A stretch of DNA of 54,886 bases from an uncultured Oscillospiraceae bacterium. Lineage in GTDB: Bacteria > Bacillota > Clostridia > Oscillospirales > Oscillospiraceae. The notes under the pieces were generated by a model. That model searched no databases. It was not told where the DNA came from and was given only the letters and a program-made list of their open reading frames with translations. The stretch is taken from NCBI GenBank assembly GCA_948766235.1, contig CAQCFX010000005.1, positions 1 through 54,886 of the forward strand. The letters run 5' to 3'. Position numbers and translations under genes: made by a program. Positions 1-7,760 of this stretch are shown here, in pieces (the first letter of the stretch is position 1; each line of letters opens with the position of its first letter).

Positions 1-1399
1 GGTCGGTGGGCTCAGTGGGGTCAACCACATTGCCGCTCTCGTCGGTCACAACGCCCATAGCGGGGTTGGGCTTGCAGTCCTTGCAGGTGCAGGCAGTGGC
101 AGCCGCGCCGGGATCGGAGGGAACAGCGCCAATCCACTCGCCGGGATTCTCAATGCCTTCCTGAGCCTCGGGGGCCTTCTCCTGGTCAGCGTCATAAGCG
201 TCCTTCGCAGCCTGCCACGCGGTGTACTTCGCATAAGCGGCCACCTTGGCGTTCTGAGTGGTCACAAAGGCGTTCCACTCATTGCAGAAGGGGCAGCCGG
301 GCTTGTTGGTGCACTCCAGGGTGGTGGTGAAGTTGGCGTGGGTATGGGCACAGCCGCAGTCGTACTTGGAGCAGCCGGCGATGTGCGGATGCTCCGCATC
401 GCCCGCAACGCCGCACTTGCCGTCGTCATTGTAGCCCAGGCACTTGGTGTTGTTGTGGTTGCCGGGGTGCTTGGCCTGCAGAGTGCAGCCGCCCTTGCCG
501 CAGGTGCCGGGGACGTAGTTGGGGCAGCCCTCAACGGCGGCCACGGTCTCGTCCACATCCTCGGTCGCGGGGTCATCCTCAACAGCCTCCACAGGCTTGA
601 CGTGGTTGCCGGTGGCACCGCACTGGGCGGTCTTGATGCACACGGTGTTGTTGTGGTTGCCGGTGTGGCCAACGGTCAGGGTGCAGCCGGTAGCGGTGGC
701 CTCGCCGTTGTTGCTGCCGTCCACGTTGTAGCCCTGAGTAGCCAGGGTGCACTTCTGGGAGCAGGCATCCTTGTGGGTCTCAGCGGCGCAGGCGTGCTCG
801 GCGTCGGCAGTGCCGCCGCACACAGTGTTCTTGTGGGCGCCCTCATGGCCCTTCTTCAGGGTGCAGTTGCCGAAGTCGCAGGGGTCGCAGCCGGGGTTGG
901 CCAGGCAGGCAGCGCAGTAAGCGCCCTCCTTAGCGTCCTCGCTGTCGCCGGTCTTGGAGTTGGTGCAGCTGGAACCAACGCCGTGCACGGCCTCAACCGC
1001 GCAGCCGCACTTCTCGGCGCAGCCAGTGCTGTGGGTGGAAGCGCCGCAGTTGGCAGCCTTGATGCACACGGTGTTGTTGTGCTTGCCCTCGTGGCCGGCC
1101 TCCAGGGTGCAGCCCTCGGTCTCGCACTCCTCAGCGTCGCCGCCGGGAGTGGGGCCGGGGTCGGGAGCCGCAGCGTCCTTGCCGCCGCAAGCCTCGCACT
1201 TGCCGTCAGCTTTCAGGGTAGTTGCGGAGCAGCCGCCGCTGTGATCCTCATTGCTGGTAATGCCAGCGGCAGTCTTGTCTTCCTGTGACTGCGAACTGTG
1301 ATCCGTGGTACAACTACAAGTACCATCAGCAAACGCCACGGGCAGAAGCGAGATTACCATGCACAGGGCCAGCAGGACAGGTAAAATGCGTTTCTTCAT
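1..1399 (-). CDS. Secreted cysteine-rich repeat protein (C-terminus cut by window edge)
   Basis: The frame is open from an ATG at 1399 to the window edge (466 codons, no stop), so the C-terminus is missing. It starts with a signal peptide (MKKRILPVLLALCMVISLLP, cleaved near VAFA-D). The mature part is very Cys-, His- and Asn-rich. At least four copies of a motif like GCTLxxGHxGxHNNTVC occur, encoded near 1070-1128, 821-880, 639-693 and 441-500, with further CGA and CxxC pairs between them. Near the cut end an Ala-rich, probably helical stretch (KVAAYAKYTAWQAAKDAYDA) and a Pro/Gly/Asp segment follow. An AAGGAGG ribosome site lies 10 nt before the ATG. I do not recognise a named family. Regularly spaced Cys/His suggests disulfide-stapled or metal-binding small modules on the cell surface, but this is inference. 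The opposite strand is also open here only because of codon bias. Confidence 0.8.
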   Translation of the reverse strand, partial: MKKRILPVLLALCMVISLLPVAFADGTCSCTTDHSSQSQEDKTAAGITSNEDHSGGCSATTLKADGKCEACGGKDAAAPDPGPTPGGDAEECETEGCTLEAGHEGKHNNTVCIKAANCGASTHSTGCAEKCGCAVEAVHGVGSSCTNSKTGDSEDAKEGAYCAACLANPGCDPCDFGNCTLKKGHEGAHKNTVCGGTADAEHACAAETHKDACSQKCTLATQGYNVDGSNNGEATATGCTLTVGHTGNHNNTVCIKTAQCGATGNHVKPVEAVEDDPATEDVDETVAAVEGCPNYVPGTCGKGGCTLQAKHPGNHNNTKCLGYNDDGKCGVAGDAEHPHIAGCSKYDCGCAHTHANFTTTLECTNKPGCPFCNEWNAFVTTQNAKVAAYAKYTAWQAAKDAYDADQEKAPEAQEGIENPGEWIGAVPSDPGAAATACTCKDCKPNPAMGVVTDESGNVVDPTEPTD

Positions 1400-1448
1400 T
1401 GTTGTATGTCCTCCTTGATTCTCAAAATTTTTGCTTACCATCCGCTCT

Positions 1449-1477
1449 GATAAACGTAAACCCCTTGCGAATGTCAA
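1449..1477 (-). promoter_or_regulatory. Candidate sigma-A promoter for the Cys-rich protein
   Basis: On the minus strand a perfect TTGACA (1472-1477) is followed after 17 bp by TTTATC (1449-1454). The -35 is strong and the -10 is poor, so this is a tentative call or an activator-dependent promoter. It lies next to the repeat cluster at 1481-1650. Confidence 0.4.
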
Positions 1478-1480
1478 ATG

Positions 1481-1650
1481 GTACACTTTTTGACAGTTCC
1501 CGATTGGCAGTCATTTTTTGGCAGTTCAGCAAATTTTGGTATGGAAGTTCTACAAAAATTTTGCATCTGCCTATTGCATTTCGCCAAATCTTGTGATACA
1601 CTCCCAAGTGTAAGGCGACTGTCAAAAAGTGTACTTTTTGATAGTCGCCA
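1481..1650. repeat. Inverted repeats / iteron-like cluster of TTTTTGACAGT sites
   Basis: An exact 17-bp inverted repeat, GTACACTTTTTGACAGT at 1481-1497 and its complement at 1618-1634, brackets about 120 bp. The right copy lies inside a second palindrome at 1614-1649 with 17-bp arms and one mismatch. Related words occur as TTTTTTGGCAGTT (1514-1526) and CTTTTTGATAGT (about 1634-1645), giving four copies of a TTTTTGRYAGT-like word. No protein frame in it is convincing. It may be a regulator-binding array for the flanking minus-strand gene, or a small non-autonomous element. Confidence 0.6.
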
Positions 1651-1713
1651 TTTCTATTTCACCTATATTCACTCATTTACTTTAATGTGGTAAAAACTTT
1701 TTGGGAAAAAGGG

Positions 1714-1742
1714 TTGACAAACGCCCCCCTTTCCCATATAAT
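1714..1742 (+). promoter_or_regulatory. Sigma-A promoter of the trpXYZ T-box operon
   Basis: A perfect TTGACA (1714-1719), a 17-bp spacer and a perfect TATAAT (1737-1742) lie immediately upstream of the T-box leader. The predicted start is near 1749. Confidence 0.92.
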
Positions 1743-1748
1743 GAACCA

Positions 1749-2040
1749 TAACAACTCAATCATTCAAACCTGTGACGGAGAGAAGTACCCGGCGCGGCGG
1801 ACCTTTAGAGAGCCCCTGGCGGTGGAAATGGGGCGGCGAGCGGCCGGCGAATGGACTTCGGAGGGCGGACCGAACGGCGGACAACCCCGCCAAGTAGGGA
1901 CCGACGGGTCTCCCACCCGTTATCCATCGGGGCGCGCATGATGGTGCGCGTAAGCGAGCGGACGTTTTGACAACGTCAATTTGGGTGGTATCGCAGAAGC
2001 AATGGCTTTTGTCCCATGTGTGGGGACAAAGGCTTTTTTG
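1749..2040 (+). ncRNA. T-box riboswitch, tryptophan specifier (UGG)
   Basis: This leader senses uncharged tRNA and controls read-through into the transporter genes. Landmarks in order are AGAAGTA (1781-1787, loop E region of stem I), AGAGAG (1807-1812), specifier context GAA-TGG-A with TGG at 1852-1854, the T-box sequence GGGTGGTATCGCAG (1983-1996), and an intrinsic terminator with stem 2005-2015 / 2023-2033 followed by six T (2034-2039). The specifier reads as Trp, which agrees with the TrpXYZ-type importer downstream. The T-box core departs slightly from the usual GGTGGNACCGCG (TATC in place of NACC). Confidence 0.88.
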
Positions 2041-2113
2041 TTTTTATCCTCCCCGGGCCTTGGCACTCCCGGTTCATCTGCCGCCCAAAATATCATATTT
2101 GGAGGAAAACACC

Positions 2114-3148
2114 ATGAAAAAGCACAGCATTTTGAAGAAGCTCTCCGCCCTGGCCGCCGCGGCCGCCATGGCCCTGTCCCTGTGCGCCTGCGCCGTCTCC
2201 GGCGGCGACCACGACACGCTCCCGTCCCAAAGCGGGGCGGACGGGGCCTCCTACCGGGTGGCCATCATCAAGCAGATGGACCACGCCTCTCTGGATGAGA
2301 TTGCCGCCGCCGTGGCCGCCGAGCTGGAGCAGCTGGCCGCGGACAACGGCGTCACCATTGAGTACGACATCTACTCCGGCCAGGGGGGCGACCAGACCAT
2401 TTTGAAGCAGCTGGCGGACCAGGCGGTGGCGGACAAGGTGGACGCTATCATCCCCATCGCCACCACGGCGGCCCAGATTTCCGCCCTCAGCGCGGAGGAC
2501 ACCAAGACCCCGGTGGTGTTCGCCGCAGTGTCCTACCCGGAGGACGCAGATTTAACCGGCATGGACTACGTCACCGGCACCAGCGACGCGCTGAACGCCC
2601 CCTTCATCATGGACATGATGCTGGCCCAGAACCCGGATTTGGCCAAGGTGGGGCTGCTGTACTCCCTGTCCGAGCCCAACTCCGCCACCCCCATCGCCCA
2701 GGCCAAGGCCGCGCTGGACGCCAAGGGCATCCCCTACGTGGAGGCCACCGCCAACACCAACGACGAGGTGATTGCCGCGGCCAGCTCCCTGATTGCCGCG
2801 GGGGTGGACGCGGTGTTCACCCCCACGGACAACGTGATTCAGTCCGCCGAGCTTGCCATCTATGAGGACTTCATTGCCGCGGGCATCCCCCACTACGGCG
2901 GGGCGGACTCCTTCGCCCGCAACGGCGCGTTTGTGGGCTGCGGCGTGAACTACACCCAGCTGGGCGCCCACACGGCGGACCTGGCCTATCAGGCCATCAC
3001 CCAGGGCATGGGCGGCATGGAGGAATACTATCTCATGCAGGGCGGCATCATTACCGTGAACACGGAGACGGCGGCGGCCCTGGGCGCGGACTACTCCGTA
3101 TTAAATGGTATGGGCACGGTGGCCGAGGTCGTCACCACCGAGGATTAA
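2114..3148 (+). CDS. trpX: ABC importer substrate-binding lipoprotein, TrpX type
   Basis: This is a 344-residue extracytoplasmic binding protein. The N-terminus is a lipoprotein signal (basic MKKHSILKK, Ala-rich core, lipobox LCAC with the lipidated Cys near 26). The mature part reads as an ABC-type uncharacterised periplasmic-binding family of the type I fold (Val-Ala-Ile-Ile start, DAIIPIATTAAQ, VDAVFTPTDN, HYGGADSFARNGAFVG). The start was placed at the ATG at 2114 because AGGAGG precedes it by 8 nt; an upstream extension would run through the leader RNA. It is followed by the permease after 21 nt and by the ATPase, so the three form one transporter. Tryptophan as substrate is inferred from the Trp T-box and from the known association of this family with Trp regulation. 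Confidence 0.9.
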   Translation: MKKHSILKKLSALAAAAAMALSLCACAVSGGDHDTLPSQSGADGASYRVAIIKQMDHASLDEIAAAVAAELEQLAADNGVTIEYDIYSGQGGDQTILKQLADQAVADKVDAIIPIATTAAQISALSAEDTKTPVVFAAVSYPEDADLTGMDYVTGTSDALNAPFIMDMMLAQNPDLAKVGLLYSLSEPNSATPIAQAKAALDAKGIPYVEATANTNDEVIAAASSLIAAGVDAVFTPTDNVIQSAELAIYEDFIAAGIPHYGGADSFARNGAFVGCGVNYTQLGAHTADLAYQAITQGMGGMEEYYLMQGGIITVNTETAAALGADYSVLNGMGTVAEVVTTED

Positions 3149-3169
3149 GGATTAGGGAGGCGCATCCCC

Positions 3170-4078
3170 ATGCTTTTAATCACACAGACCGCTCTGGAGC
3201 TGGGCTTTCAGTACGCCTTGGTGGCCATGGCCCTGTTTTTGAGCTACCGCATTTTGGACGTGGCCGACCTGACCACCGACGGCTGCTTCGTGCTGGGGGC
3301 GGCGGTGTCGGTGACGCTGGCGGCGGCGGGCCACCCCGTCCTGGCCATCCCGGCGGCCATGCTGGCCGGGGCGTGCGCCGGGTTTGTCACCGCCTTTTTG
3401 CAGACCCGCATGGGCGTGCCCTCCATCCTGGCGGGCATTATCACCAACACGGGGCTGTACACCGTCAACCTGATGGTGATGGGCTGGCGGTCCAACGCCA
3501 GCCTGCTCCGGGCGGACACGGTGTTCACCCTGCTGCGCAGCACGGGGCTGGGGGGCGGCTGGTACGAGCTGCTGCTCTCCGCCGCCCTCACCCTGCTGGC
3601 GGGGGGGCTGCTGTGGCTGTTTCTGGGCACCCGGCTGGGGCTCTCCATCCGGGCCACCGGGGACAACCGGGACATGGTGCGCTCCTCGTCGGTGAACCCC
3701 ACCTTCACCGTCACCGTGGGGCTGTGCGTTGCCAACGCCCTCACCGGCCTGTCCGGCGCGGTGGTGGGTCAGGCCCAGAAGTCGGCGGACATCAACATGG
3801 GCACGGGCATCGTGGTGATTGGCCTGGCCTGCCTGGTGATTGGCGAGACGGTGCTGGGCCGGGGCGGCATGGGCCGGGGGATTCTGGCCGTGCTGGCCGG
3901 CTCGGTGATTTACCGCTTTCTCTACGCCGCCATTCTCTACACCAAAATTGTGCCCATCGACTGCCTGAAGCTGCTGGTGGCCGCCATCGTGGCCCTGGCC
4001 ATCGCCGCCCCCACCCTGAAAAGCGGCGCGGCTTTCCAGCGGCGCAGGCTGGCCGCCCGGCGAAAGGAGGCGCGCTGA
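3170..4078 (+). CDS. trpY: ABC importer permease, TrpY type
   Basis: This 302-residue integral membrane protein carries about eight hydrophobic segments and resembles the BPD_transp_2 / LivH-RbsC class of permeases. Recognisable pieces are LTTDGCFVLGAAV near the start, GLSIRATGDNRDMVRSSSVN in the cytoplasmic coupling loop (about residues 157-176), and a hydrophobic C-terminal third ending in a basic tail. A GGGAGG ribosome site precedes the ATG. It would form the membrane channel with TrpX outside and TrpZ inside. One nucleotide separates it from the ATPase gene, which supports translational coupling. Confidence 0.9.
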   Translation: MLLITQTALELGFQYALVAMALFLSYRILDVADLTTDGCFVLGAAVSVTLAAAGHPVLAIPAAMLAGACAGFVTAFLQTRMGVPSILAGIITNTGLYTVNLMVMGWRSNASLLRADTVFTLLRSTGLGGGWYELLLSAALTLLAGGLLWLFLGTRLGLSIRATGDNRDMVRSSSVNPTFTVTVGLCVANALTGLSGAVVGQAQKSADINMGTGIVVIGLACLVIGETVLGRGGMGRGILAVLAGSVIYRFLYAAILYTKIVPIDCLKLLVAAIVALAIAAPTLKSGAAFQRRRLAARRKEAR

Positions 4079-4079
4079 A

Positions 4080-4883
4080 ATGCTCCATGTGCGGGATATC
4101 TCCATCACCTTCAACCCCGGCACCGTGAATGAAAAAACGGCCCTGTCCCACCTGTCCCTCCACCTGGCTCCCGGCGACTTCGCCACGGTGATTGGCTCCA
4201 ACGGCGCGGGCAAATCCACCCTGCTGGGGGCGGTGGCGGGCAGCTTCACGGTGGACAGCGGCTCCATCACCCTGGACGGGCAGGACGTCACCTTCCTGCC
4301 CAACCACCGGCGCAGCGTGGTCATCGGCCGGCTGTTTCAGGACCCCCTGCGGGGCACCGCCCCCTCCCTCACCATTGAGGAAAATCTGGCCCTGGCCTAT
4401 CTGCGCTCCCGGGAGGAGAAGACCAACCCCTTCAGCCGCATCAACAGGAAGGACAAGGAATTTTTCGCGGAAAAGCTGAAGCTGCTGGACATGGGGCTGG
4501 AGGACCGAATGCGCCAGCCGGTGGGGCTGCTCTCCGGCGGGCAGCGTCAGGCCCTCACCCTGCTCATGGCCACCCTGGTCACCCCCAAGCTGCTGCTGCT
4601 GGACGAGCACACCGCCGCCCTGGACCCCGCCACGGCGGAGAAGGTGCTGGAGCTGACCAGGACTATCGTGGCCGAGCGCCGCATCACCTGCCTGATGGTC
4701 ACCCACAACATGAAGCAGGCCCTGGAGCTGGGCAGCCGCACGCTGATGATGGCCAGCGGGAATATTGTGCTGGACGTGTCCGGCCCCGAGCGCGCCGGCA
4801 TGACCGTGAACGACCTGCTGCGCCGCTTCAAGGCGGGCACGGGGGAAGACCTGGACAACGACCGAATGCTGCTCTCCGAATGA
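4080..4883 (+). CDS. trpZ: ABC importer ATP-binding protein, TrpZ type
   Basis: This 267-residue ATPase powers the importer. It shows Walker A GSNGAGKST (residues 39-47), Q-loop region FQDPLRGT, signature LSGGQRQALTL near residue 150, Walker B LLLLDEHTAALDP, and switch His in MVTHN. The DEHTAALDP form (His where most ABC proteins have Pro) is typical of this transporter family rather than a defect. AAAGGAGG overlaps the end of the permease gene. The strong hairpin at 4888-4913 ends the operon. Confidence 0.92.
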   Translation: MLHVRDISITFNPGTVNEKTALSHLSLHLAPGDFATVIGSNGAGKSTLLGAVAGSFTVDSGSITLDGQDVTFLPNHRRSVVIGRLFQDPLRGTAPSLTIEENLALAYLRSREEKTNPFSRINRKDKEFFAEKLKLLDMGLEDRMRQPVGLLSGGQRQALTLLMATLVTPKLLLLDEHTAALDPATAEKVLELTRTIVAERRITCLMVTHNMKQALELGSRTLMMASGNIVLDVSGPERAGMTVNDLLRRFKAGTGEDLDNDRMLLSE

Positions 4884-4887
4884 AAAA

Positions 4888-4920
4888 CCGCCCGTGGGAA
4901 CACCCACGGGCGGCTTCTCG
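4888..4920 (+). terminator. Terminator after trpZ
   Basis: An 11-bp perfect stem CCGCCCGTGGG / CCCACGGGCGG (4888-4898 / 4903-4913) with an AACA loop is followed by a short T-rich tail. The next 120 bases to the cysE promoter hold no gene; a loose GTTAG/CTAAC palindrome near 4946-4964 is the only feature there. Confidence 0.75.
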
Positions 4921-5040
4921 GTTCAAAACGAAACATTGGAGGAGGGTTAGTTTGCATTGGCTAACTCGCAGATTTAGAATAGCATACGCTAACCGTTTTG
5001 TCAAGGGGCGCTGGCAAAAAAATGGCCGGGCCGATTTTCC

Positions 5041-5069
5041 TTGACACCCTTTCAGACCCGTGATAATAT
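5041..5069 (+). promoter_or_regulatory. Promoter of the cysE-cysS T-box operon (distal)
   Basis: TTGACA (5041-5046) is followed after 17 bp by TAATAT (5064-5069). A second, weaker candidate lies directly before the T-box: GTGACA (5206-5211), 17 bp, TAAATA (5229-5234). Confidence 0.75.
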
Positions 5070-5072
5070 ACT

Positions 5073-5235
5073 AAAGAAGCGCGGAGAAGCGGGCAGCGAG
5101 AGAGCTTGGAGCGGAGCGAGGGCAAAAGCCCAGGGCCCGCGCCGCGGGGCCTGGTTTTGCCCGAGTCGCAGTGAAAGCGAGCGAGCGCCCTGGCCGCTTC
5201 GCAGCGTGACAATGAAGAAAACAACAGCTAAATAT
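5073..5235 (+). other. Extra structured leader between promoter and T-box
   Basis: About 160 nt separates the distal promoter from the conserved T-box stem I. It contains a long GC-rich hairpin formed by AGGGCAAAAGCCCAGGGCCC and its approximate complement GGGCCTGGTTTTGCCC (about 5118-5162). It has no convincing coding frame. It is not part of the usual T-box architecture. Confidence 0.5.
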
Positions 5236-5454
5236 ATCGCGATGAACGCGGGAAGTAGTCCATTGTGGAACCGTCAGAGAGGGGCCGCCGCCGGCTGAAA
5301 GCGGCCCTCGGGAAAGCCTCGGGCGAAATGCAAGCGGGAGCGAGGGGGACGCAGCGAGCCCTCCGTCCGGCCACGTCACGGCCATTGAGCGATAAACGAG
5401 AGTGGAACCGCGGATTTTATTCGCCTCTCATGCCGTCCGGCATGGGAGGTTTTT
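5236..5454 (+). ncRNA. T-box riboswitch, cysteine specifier (UGC)
   Basis: Landmarks in order are AAGTAG (5253-5258), AGAGAG (5276-5281), specifier context CGAAA-TGC-A with TGC at 5329-5331, a near-perfect T-box GAGAGTGGAACCGCGG (5398-5413), and the terminator stem CCTCTCATGCC / GGCATGGGAGG (5424-5434 / 5439-5449) followed by TTTTT. The Cys codon agrees with the downstream cysE and cysS genes, so low charging of tRNA-Cys should turn on both Cys synthesis and CysRS. Confidence 0.94.
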
Positions 5455-5478
5455 CTATTTTAAGGAGGCATTTTTTCT

Positions 5479-6129
5479 ATGACCCGATTGGGTGAGACCC
5501 TGCGGGCCTATCAGGCCCGGGACCCGGCGGCCAGAAGCCGGCTGGAGATTTTCCTGCTCTACCCCGGGGTGCACGCCACCCTGTACCACCGGCTGGCCCA
5601 CTTCCTGTACTGTCACCGTCTGAAATTCCTGGCCCGGTGCGTGTCCCAGTGGAGCCGGTGCTGGACGGGCATTGAAATCCACCCCGGCGCGAAGATTGGC
5701 CGGCGGCTGGTGATTGACCACGGCATGGGCATCGTCATCGGCGAGACCGCCGAGGTGGGGGACGACTGCCTCATCTACCACGGCGTCACCCTGGGCGGCA
5801 CGGGCAAGGACCAGGGCAAGCGCCACCCCACCATCGGAAACAATGTGCTCATCTCCACGGGGGCCAAGGTGCTGGGTCCCTTCAGCGTGGGGGACAACGC
5901 CCGCATCGCCGCCAACGCGGTGGTCCTAAGCGAGGTGCCCCCCGACGCCACCGCCGTGGGCATCCCGGCCCAGATTGTGCGCATCGCCGGGCGCTCCACC
6001 CACTACGCCGACGAGGTGGACCAGACCAGCGTGAAAAACCCCAACCTGGAGCGGCTGGCCGCCCTGGACCGCCGGGTGGAGGCGCTGGAACGGCTGTTGG
6101 ACGAGAAGTACCGGGAGGAGGCCCTGTAG
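5479..6129 (+). CDS. cysE: Serine O-acetyltransferase
   Basis: This 216-residue cytoplasmic enzyme acetylates serine with acetyl-CoA, the first step of cysteine synthesis. It is the short Firmicute form, since Gram-negative CysE is about 270. The N-terminal helical part (RARSRLEIFLLYPGVHATLY) is followed by the left-handed beta-helix of hexapeptide repeats (about residues 65-175). Visible active-site segments are VIDHGMGIVIGETAEVGDD and YHGVTLGGTGKDQGKRHPTI, with GIPAQIVR closing the helix. A short C-terminal coiled coil (LAALDRRVEALERLLDEKYR) follows. TAAGGAGG lies 9-12 nt upstream of the ATG. It is co-transcribed with cysS under the Cys T-box. Confidence 0.97.
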   Translation: MTRLGETLRAYQARDPAARSRLEIFLLYPGVHATLYHRLAHFLYCHRLKFLARCVSQWSRCWTGIEIHPGAKIGRRLVIDHGMGIVIGETAEVGDDCLIYHGVTLGGTGKDQGKRHPTIGNNVLISTGAKVLGPFSVGDNARIAANAVVLSEVPPDATAVGIPAQIVRIAGRSTHYADEVDQTSVKNPNLERLAALDRRVEALERLLDEKYREEAL

Positions 6130-6194
6130 GGGCGCGCATTGCGCGCCCGCCCCTTCCTCACCACGCCGTCACGGGCGCACAATGTGCGCCCCTA
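6127..6194. repeat. REP-like inverted repeat between cysE and cysS
   Basis: Two imperfect 23-bp palindromic arms, TAGGGGCGCGCATTGCGCGC... at 6127-6149 and ...GCACAATGTGCGCCCCTA at 6172-6194, face each other across 22 bp. The left arm begins on the cysE stop codon. This looks like a dispersed extragenic palindrome. It would form hairpins in the cysE-cysS mRNA. Confidence 0.65.
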
Positions 6195-6228
6195 CACACA
6201 GACACCAAGAAAACGGAGGATTCATATC

Positions 6229-7680
6229 ATGTATCTCTATAATTCCGCCACCCACAAGAAGGAACCGTTCGTCACCCACACCCCCGGCCGGGTGGAGATG
6301 TACACCTGCGGCCCCACCGTCTACCATTTCGCCCACATCGGCAACCTGCGCTCCTACATCATGGAGGACGTGCTGGAAAAATTCCTGCGCTACGAGGGGT
6401 ACGAGGTGAACCGGGTGATGAACATCACCGACGTGGGCCACCTGGCCAGCGACGCGGACACCGGCGAGGACAAAATGCTCAAAGGCGCCAAGCGGGAGAA
6501 CAAGTCCGTCATGGACATCGCCAAATTCTACACCGACGCCTTCTTTGACGACTGCGCCAAGCTGAACATCAAAACCCCCGAGGTGGTGCAGCCCGCCACC
6601 GGACTTATCGACGAGTTCATCCAGGTGGTGTCCGGACTTATCGACAAGGGCTACGCCTACGTGGCCGGGGGCAACGTGTACTTCGACACCTCCAAGCTGG
6701 AGCGCTACTACGTGTTTAACGACCACGACCAGGAGGATTTGGCCGTGGGCGTCCGGGAGGGCGTGGAGGAGGACGAAAACAAGCGCAGCAAAAACGACTT
6801 CGTCCTGTGGTTTACCAAGTCCAAATTCGAGGACCAGGCCCTGAAATGGGACTCCCCCTGGGGGGTGGGCTACCCCGGCTGGCACATCGAATGCTCCTGC
6901 ATCTCCATGAAGTTCAACGGCGAGTACCTGGACCTGCACTGCGGCGGGGTGGACAACGCCTTCCCCCACCACACCAACGAGATTGCCCAGTCGGAGGCGT
7001 ATCTGGGCCATCCCTGGTGCAAGCAGTGGTTCCACGTCCACCATCTCAACACCAACTCCGGCAAGATGTCCAAGTCCAAGGGGGAGTTTCTCACCGTCTC
7101 CCTGCTGGAGGAAAAGGGGTACGACCCCCTGGCCTACCGCTTCTTCTGCCTGCAATCCCACTACCGCAAGGGGCTGGTGTTCTCCTGGGAGAACCTGGAC
7201 AACGCGGGGGGGGCCTACAGCAAGCTTATCAAGCGCATCGCCGCCCTCACCGATACCCAGGGGGAGGTGGACGAGGCGGCCGCCGCCCAGCTCAAGGAGA
7301 AGTTTATCACCCAGGTGGGCAACGACCTGAACACCTCCATGGGCATCACCTGCCTGTACGACGTGCTCAAGGCCCCGGTGAACGACGTGACCAAACGGGG
7401 CGTGCTGGCCAGCTTCGACCAGGTATTGGGCCTGTCCCTGCTGGAAAAGGCGGCGCTGCTGCGGGAGCGGGAGGCGGCCCAGGCCAAGGCGGCCACTGGT
7501 TCCGGCGATTTTGTCATCCGGGGCGAGGGGGACGCGGAGATTGACGCGCTGGTGCTCCAGCGCGCCCAGGCCAAGAAGGCCAAAAACTTCGCCGAGGCCG
7601 ACCGCATCCGGGACGAGCTGAAGGCCAAGGGCGTGGAGGTCACCGACGTGCCCGGCGGCGCGGTGTGGAAGCGGGTATAA
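6229..7680 (+). CDS. cysS: Cysteinyl-tRNA synthetase
   Basis: This class I synthetase of 483 residues charges tRNA-Cys. It shows zinc-ligand Cys in MYTCGPTVY (C27), the HIGH-type motif HIGN (36-39), GWHIECS and HCGGVDNAFPHHTNE for zinc and amino-acid binding, and KMSKS at 279-283. The C-terminal helical anticodon domain ends with a basic ARRKNFAEADRIRDEL-like motif. The start was set at 6229 because ACGGAGGA precedes that ATG; longer upstream readings run through the REP element. It lies 99 nt after cysE without a promoter, so it is second in the Cys T-box operon. Confidence 0.97.
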   Translation: MYLYNSATHKKEPFVTHTPGRVEMYTCGPTVYHFAHIGNLRSYIMEDVLEKFLRYEGYEVNRVMNITDVGHLASDADTGEDKMLKGAKRENKSVMDIAKFYTDAFFDDCAKLNIKTPEVVQPATGLIDEFIQVVSGLIDKGYAYVAGGNVYFDTSKLERYYVFNDHDQEDLAVGVREGVEEDENKRSKNDFVLWFTKSKFEDQALKWDSPWGVGYPGWHIECSCISMKFNGEYLDLHCGGVDNAFPHHTNEIAQSEAYLGHPWCKQWFHVHHLNTNSGKMSKSKGEFLTVSLLEEKGYDPLAYRFFCLQSHYRKGLVFSWENLDNAGGAYSKLIKRIAALTDTQGEVDEAAAAQLKEKFITQVGNDLNTSMGITCLYDVLKAPVNDVTKRGVLASFDQVLGLSLLEKAALLREREAAQAKAATGSGDFVIRGEGDAEIDALVLQRAQAKKAKNFAEADRIRDELKAKGVEVTDVPGGAVWKRV

Positions 7681-7705
7681 CGCCAAGCCGGCAAAGGAAA
7701 AACAG

Positions 7706-7739
7706 GCGGCGCGCCACCAATCGGTGGCGCGCCGCTTTT
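7706..7739. terminator. Terminator between cysS and the C39 protein
   Basis: A 13-bp perfect stem GCGGCGCGCCACC / GGTGGCGCGCCGC (7706-7718 / 7723-7735) with loop AATC is followed by TTTT. It sits between two convergent genes. Confidence 0.88.
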
Positions 7740-7760
7740 CCCGCGCTGATTCGCCGGGAA

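Noticed and set aside
338..1288. 316-codon open frame on the plus strand opposite the Cys-rich gene
   Set aside because: Low-complexity Ala/Val/Gly sequence, no ribosome site; the minus frame has a signal peptide, Cys repeats and a strong ribosome site.
1422..1693. Short frames on both strands in the repeat region, each with an LSKSVxFD-like segment
   Set aside because: The shared peptide comes from the inverted repeat itself; no ribosome sites or known transposase motifs.
4940..4995. GTTAG...CTAAC palindrome resembling a DtxR/Fur-type metalloregulator box
   Set aside because: Imperfect, about 50-90 nt upstream of the cysE promoter rather than on it, and no metal gene nearby.
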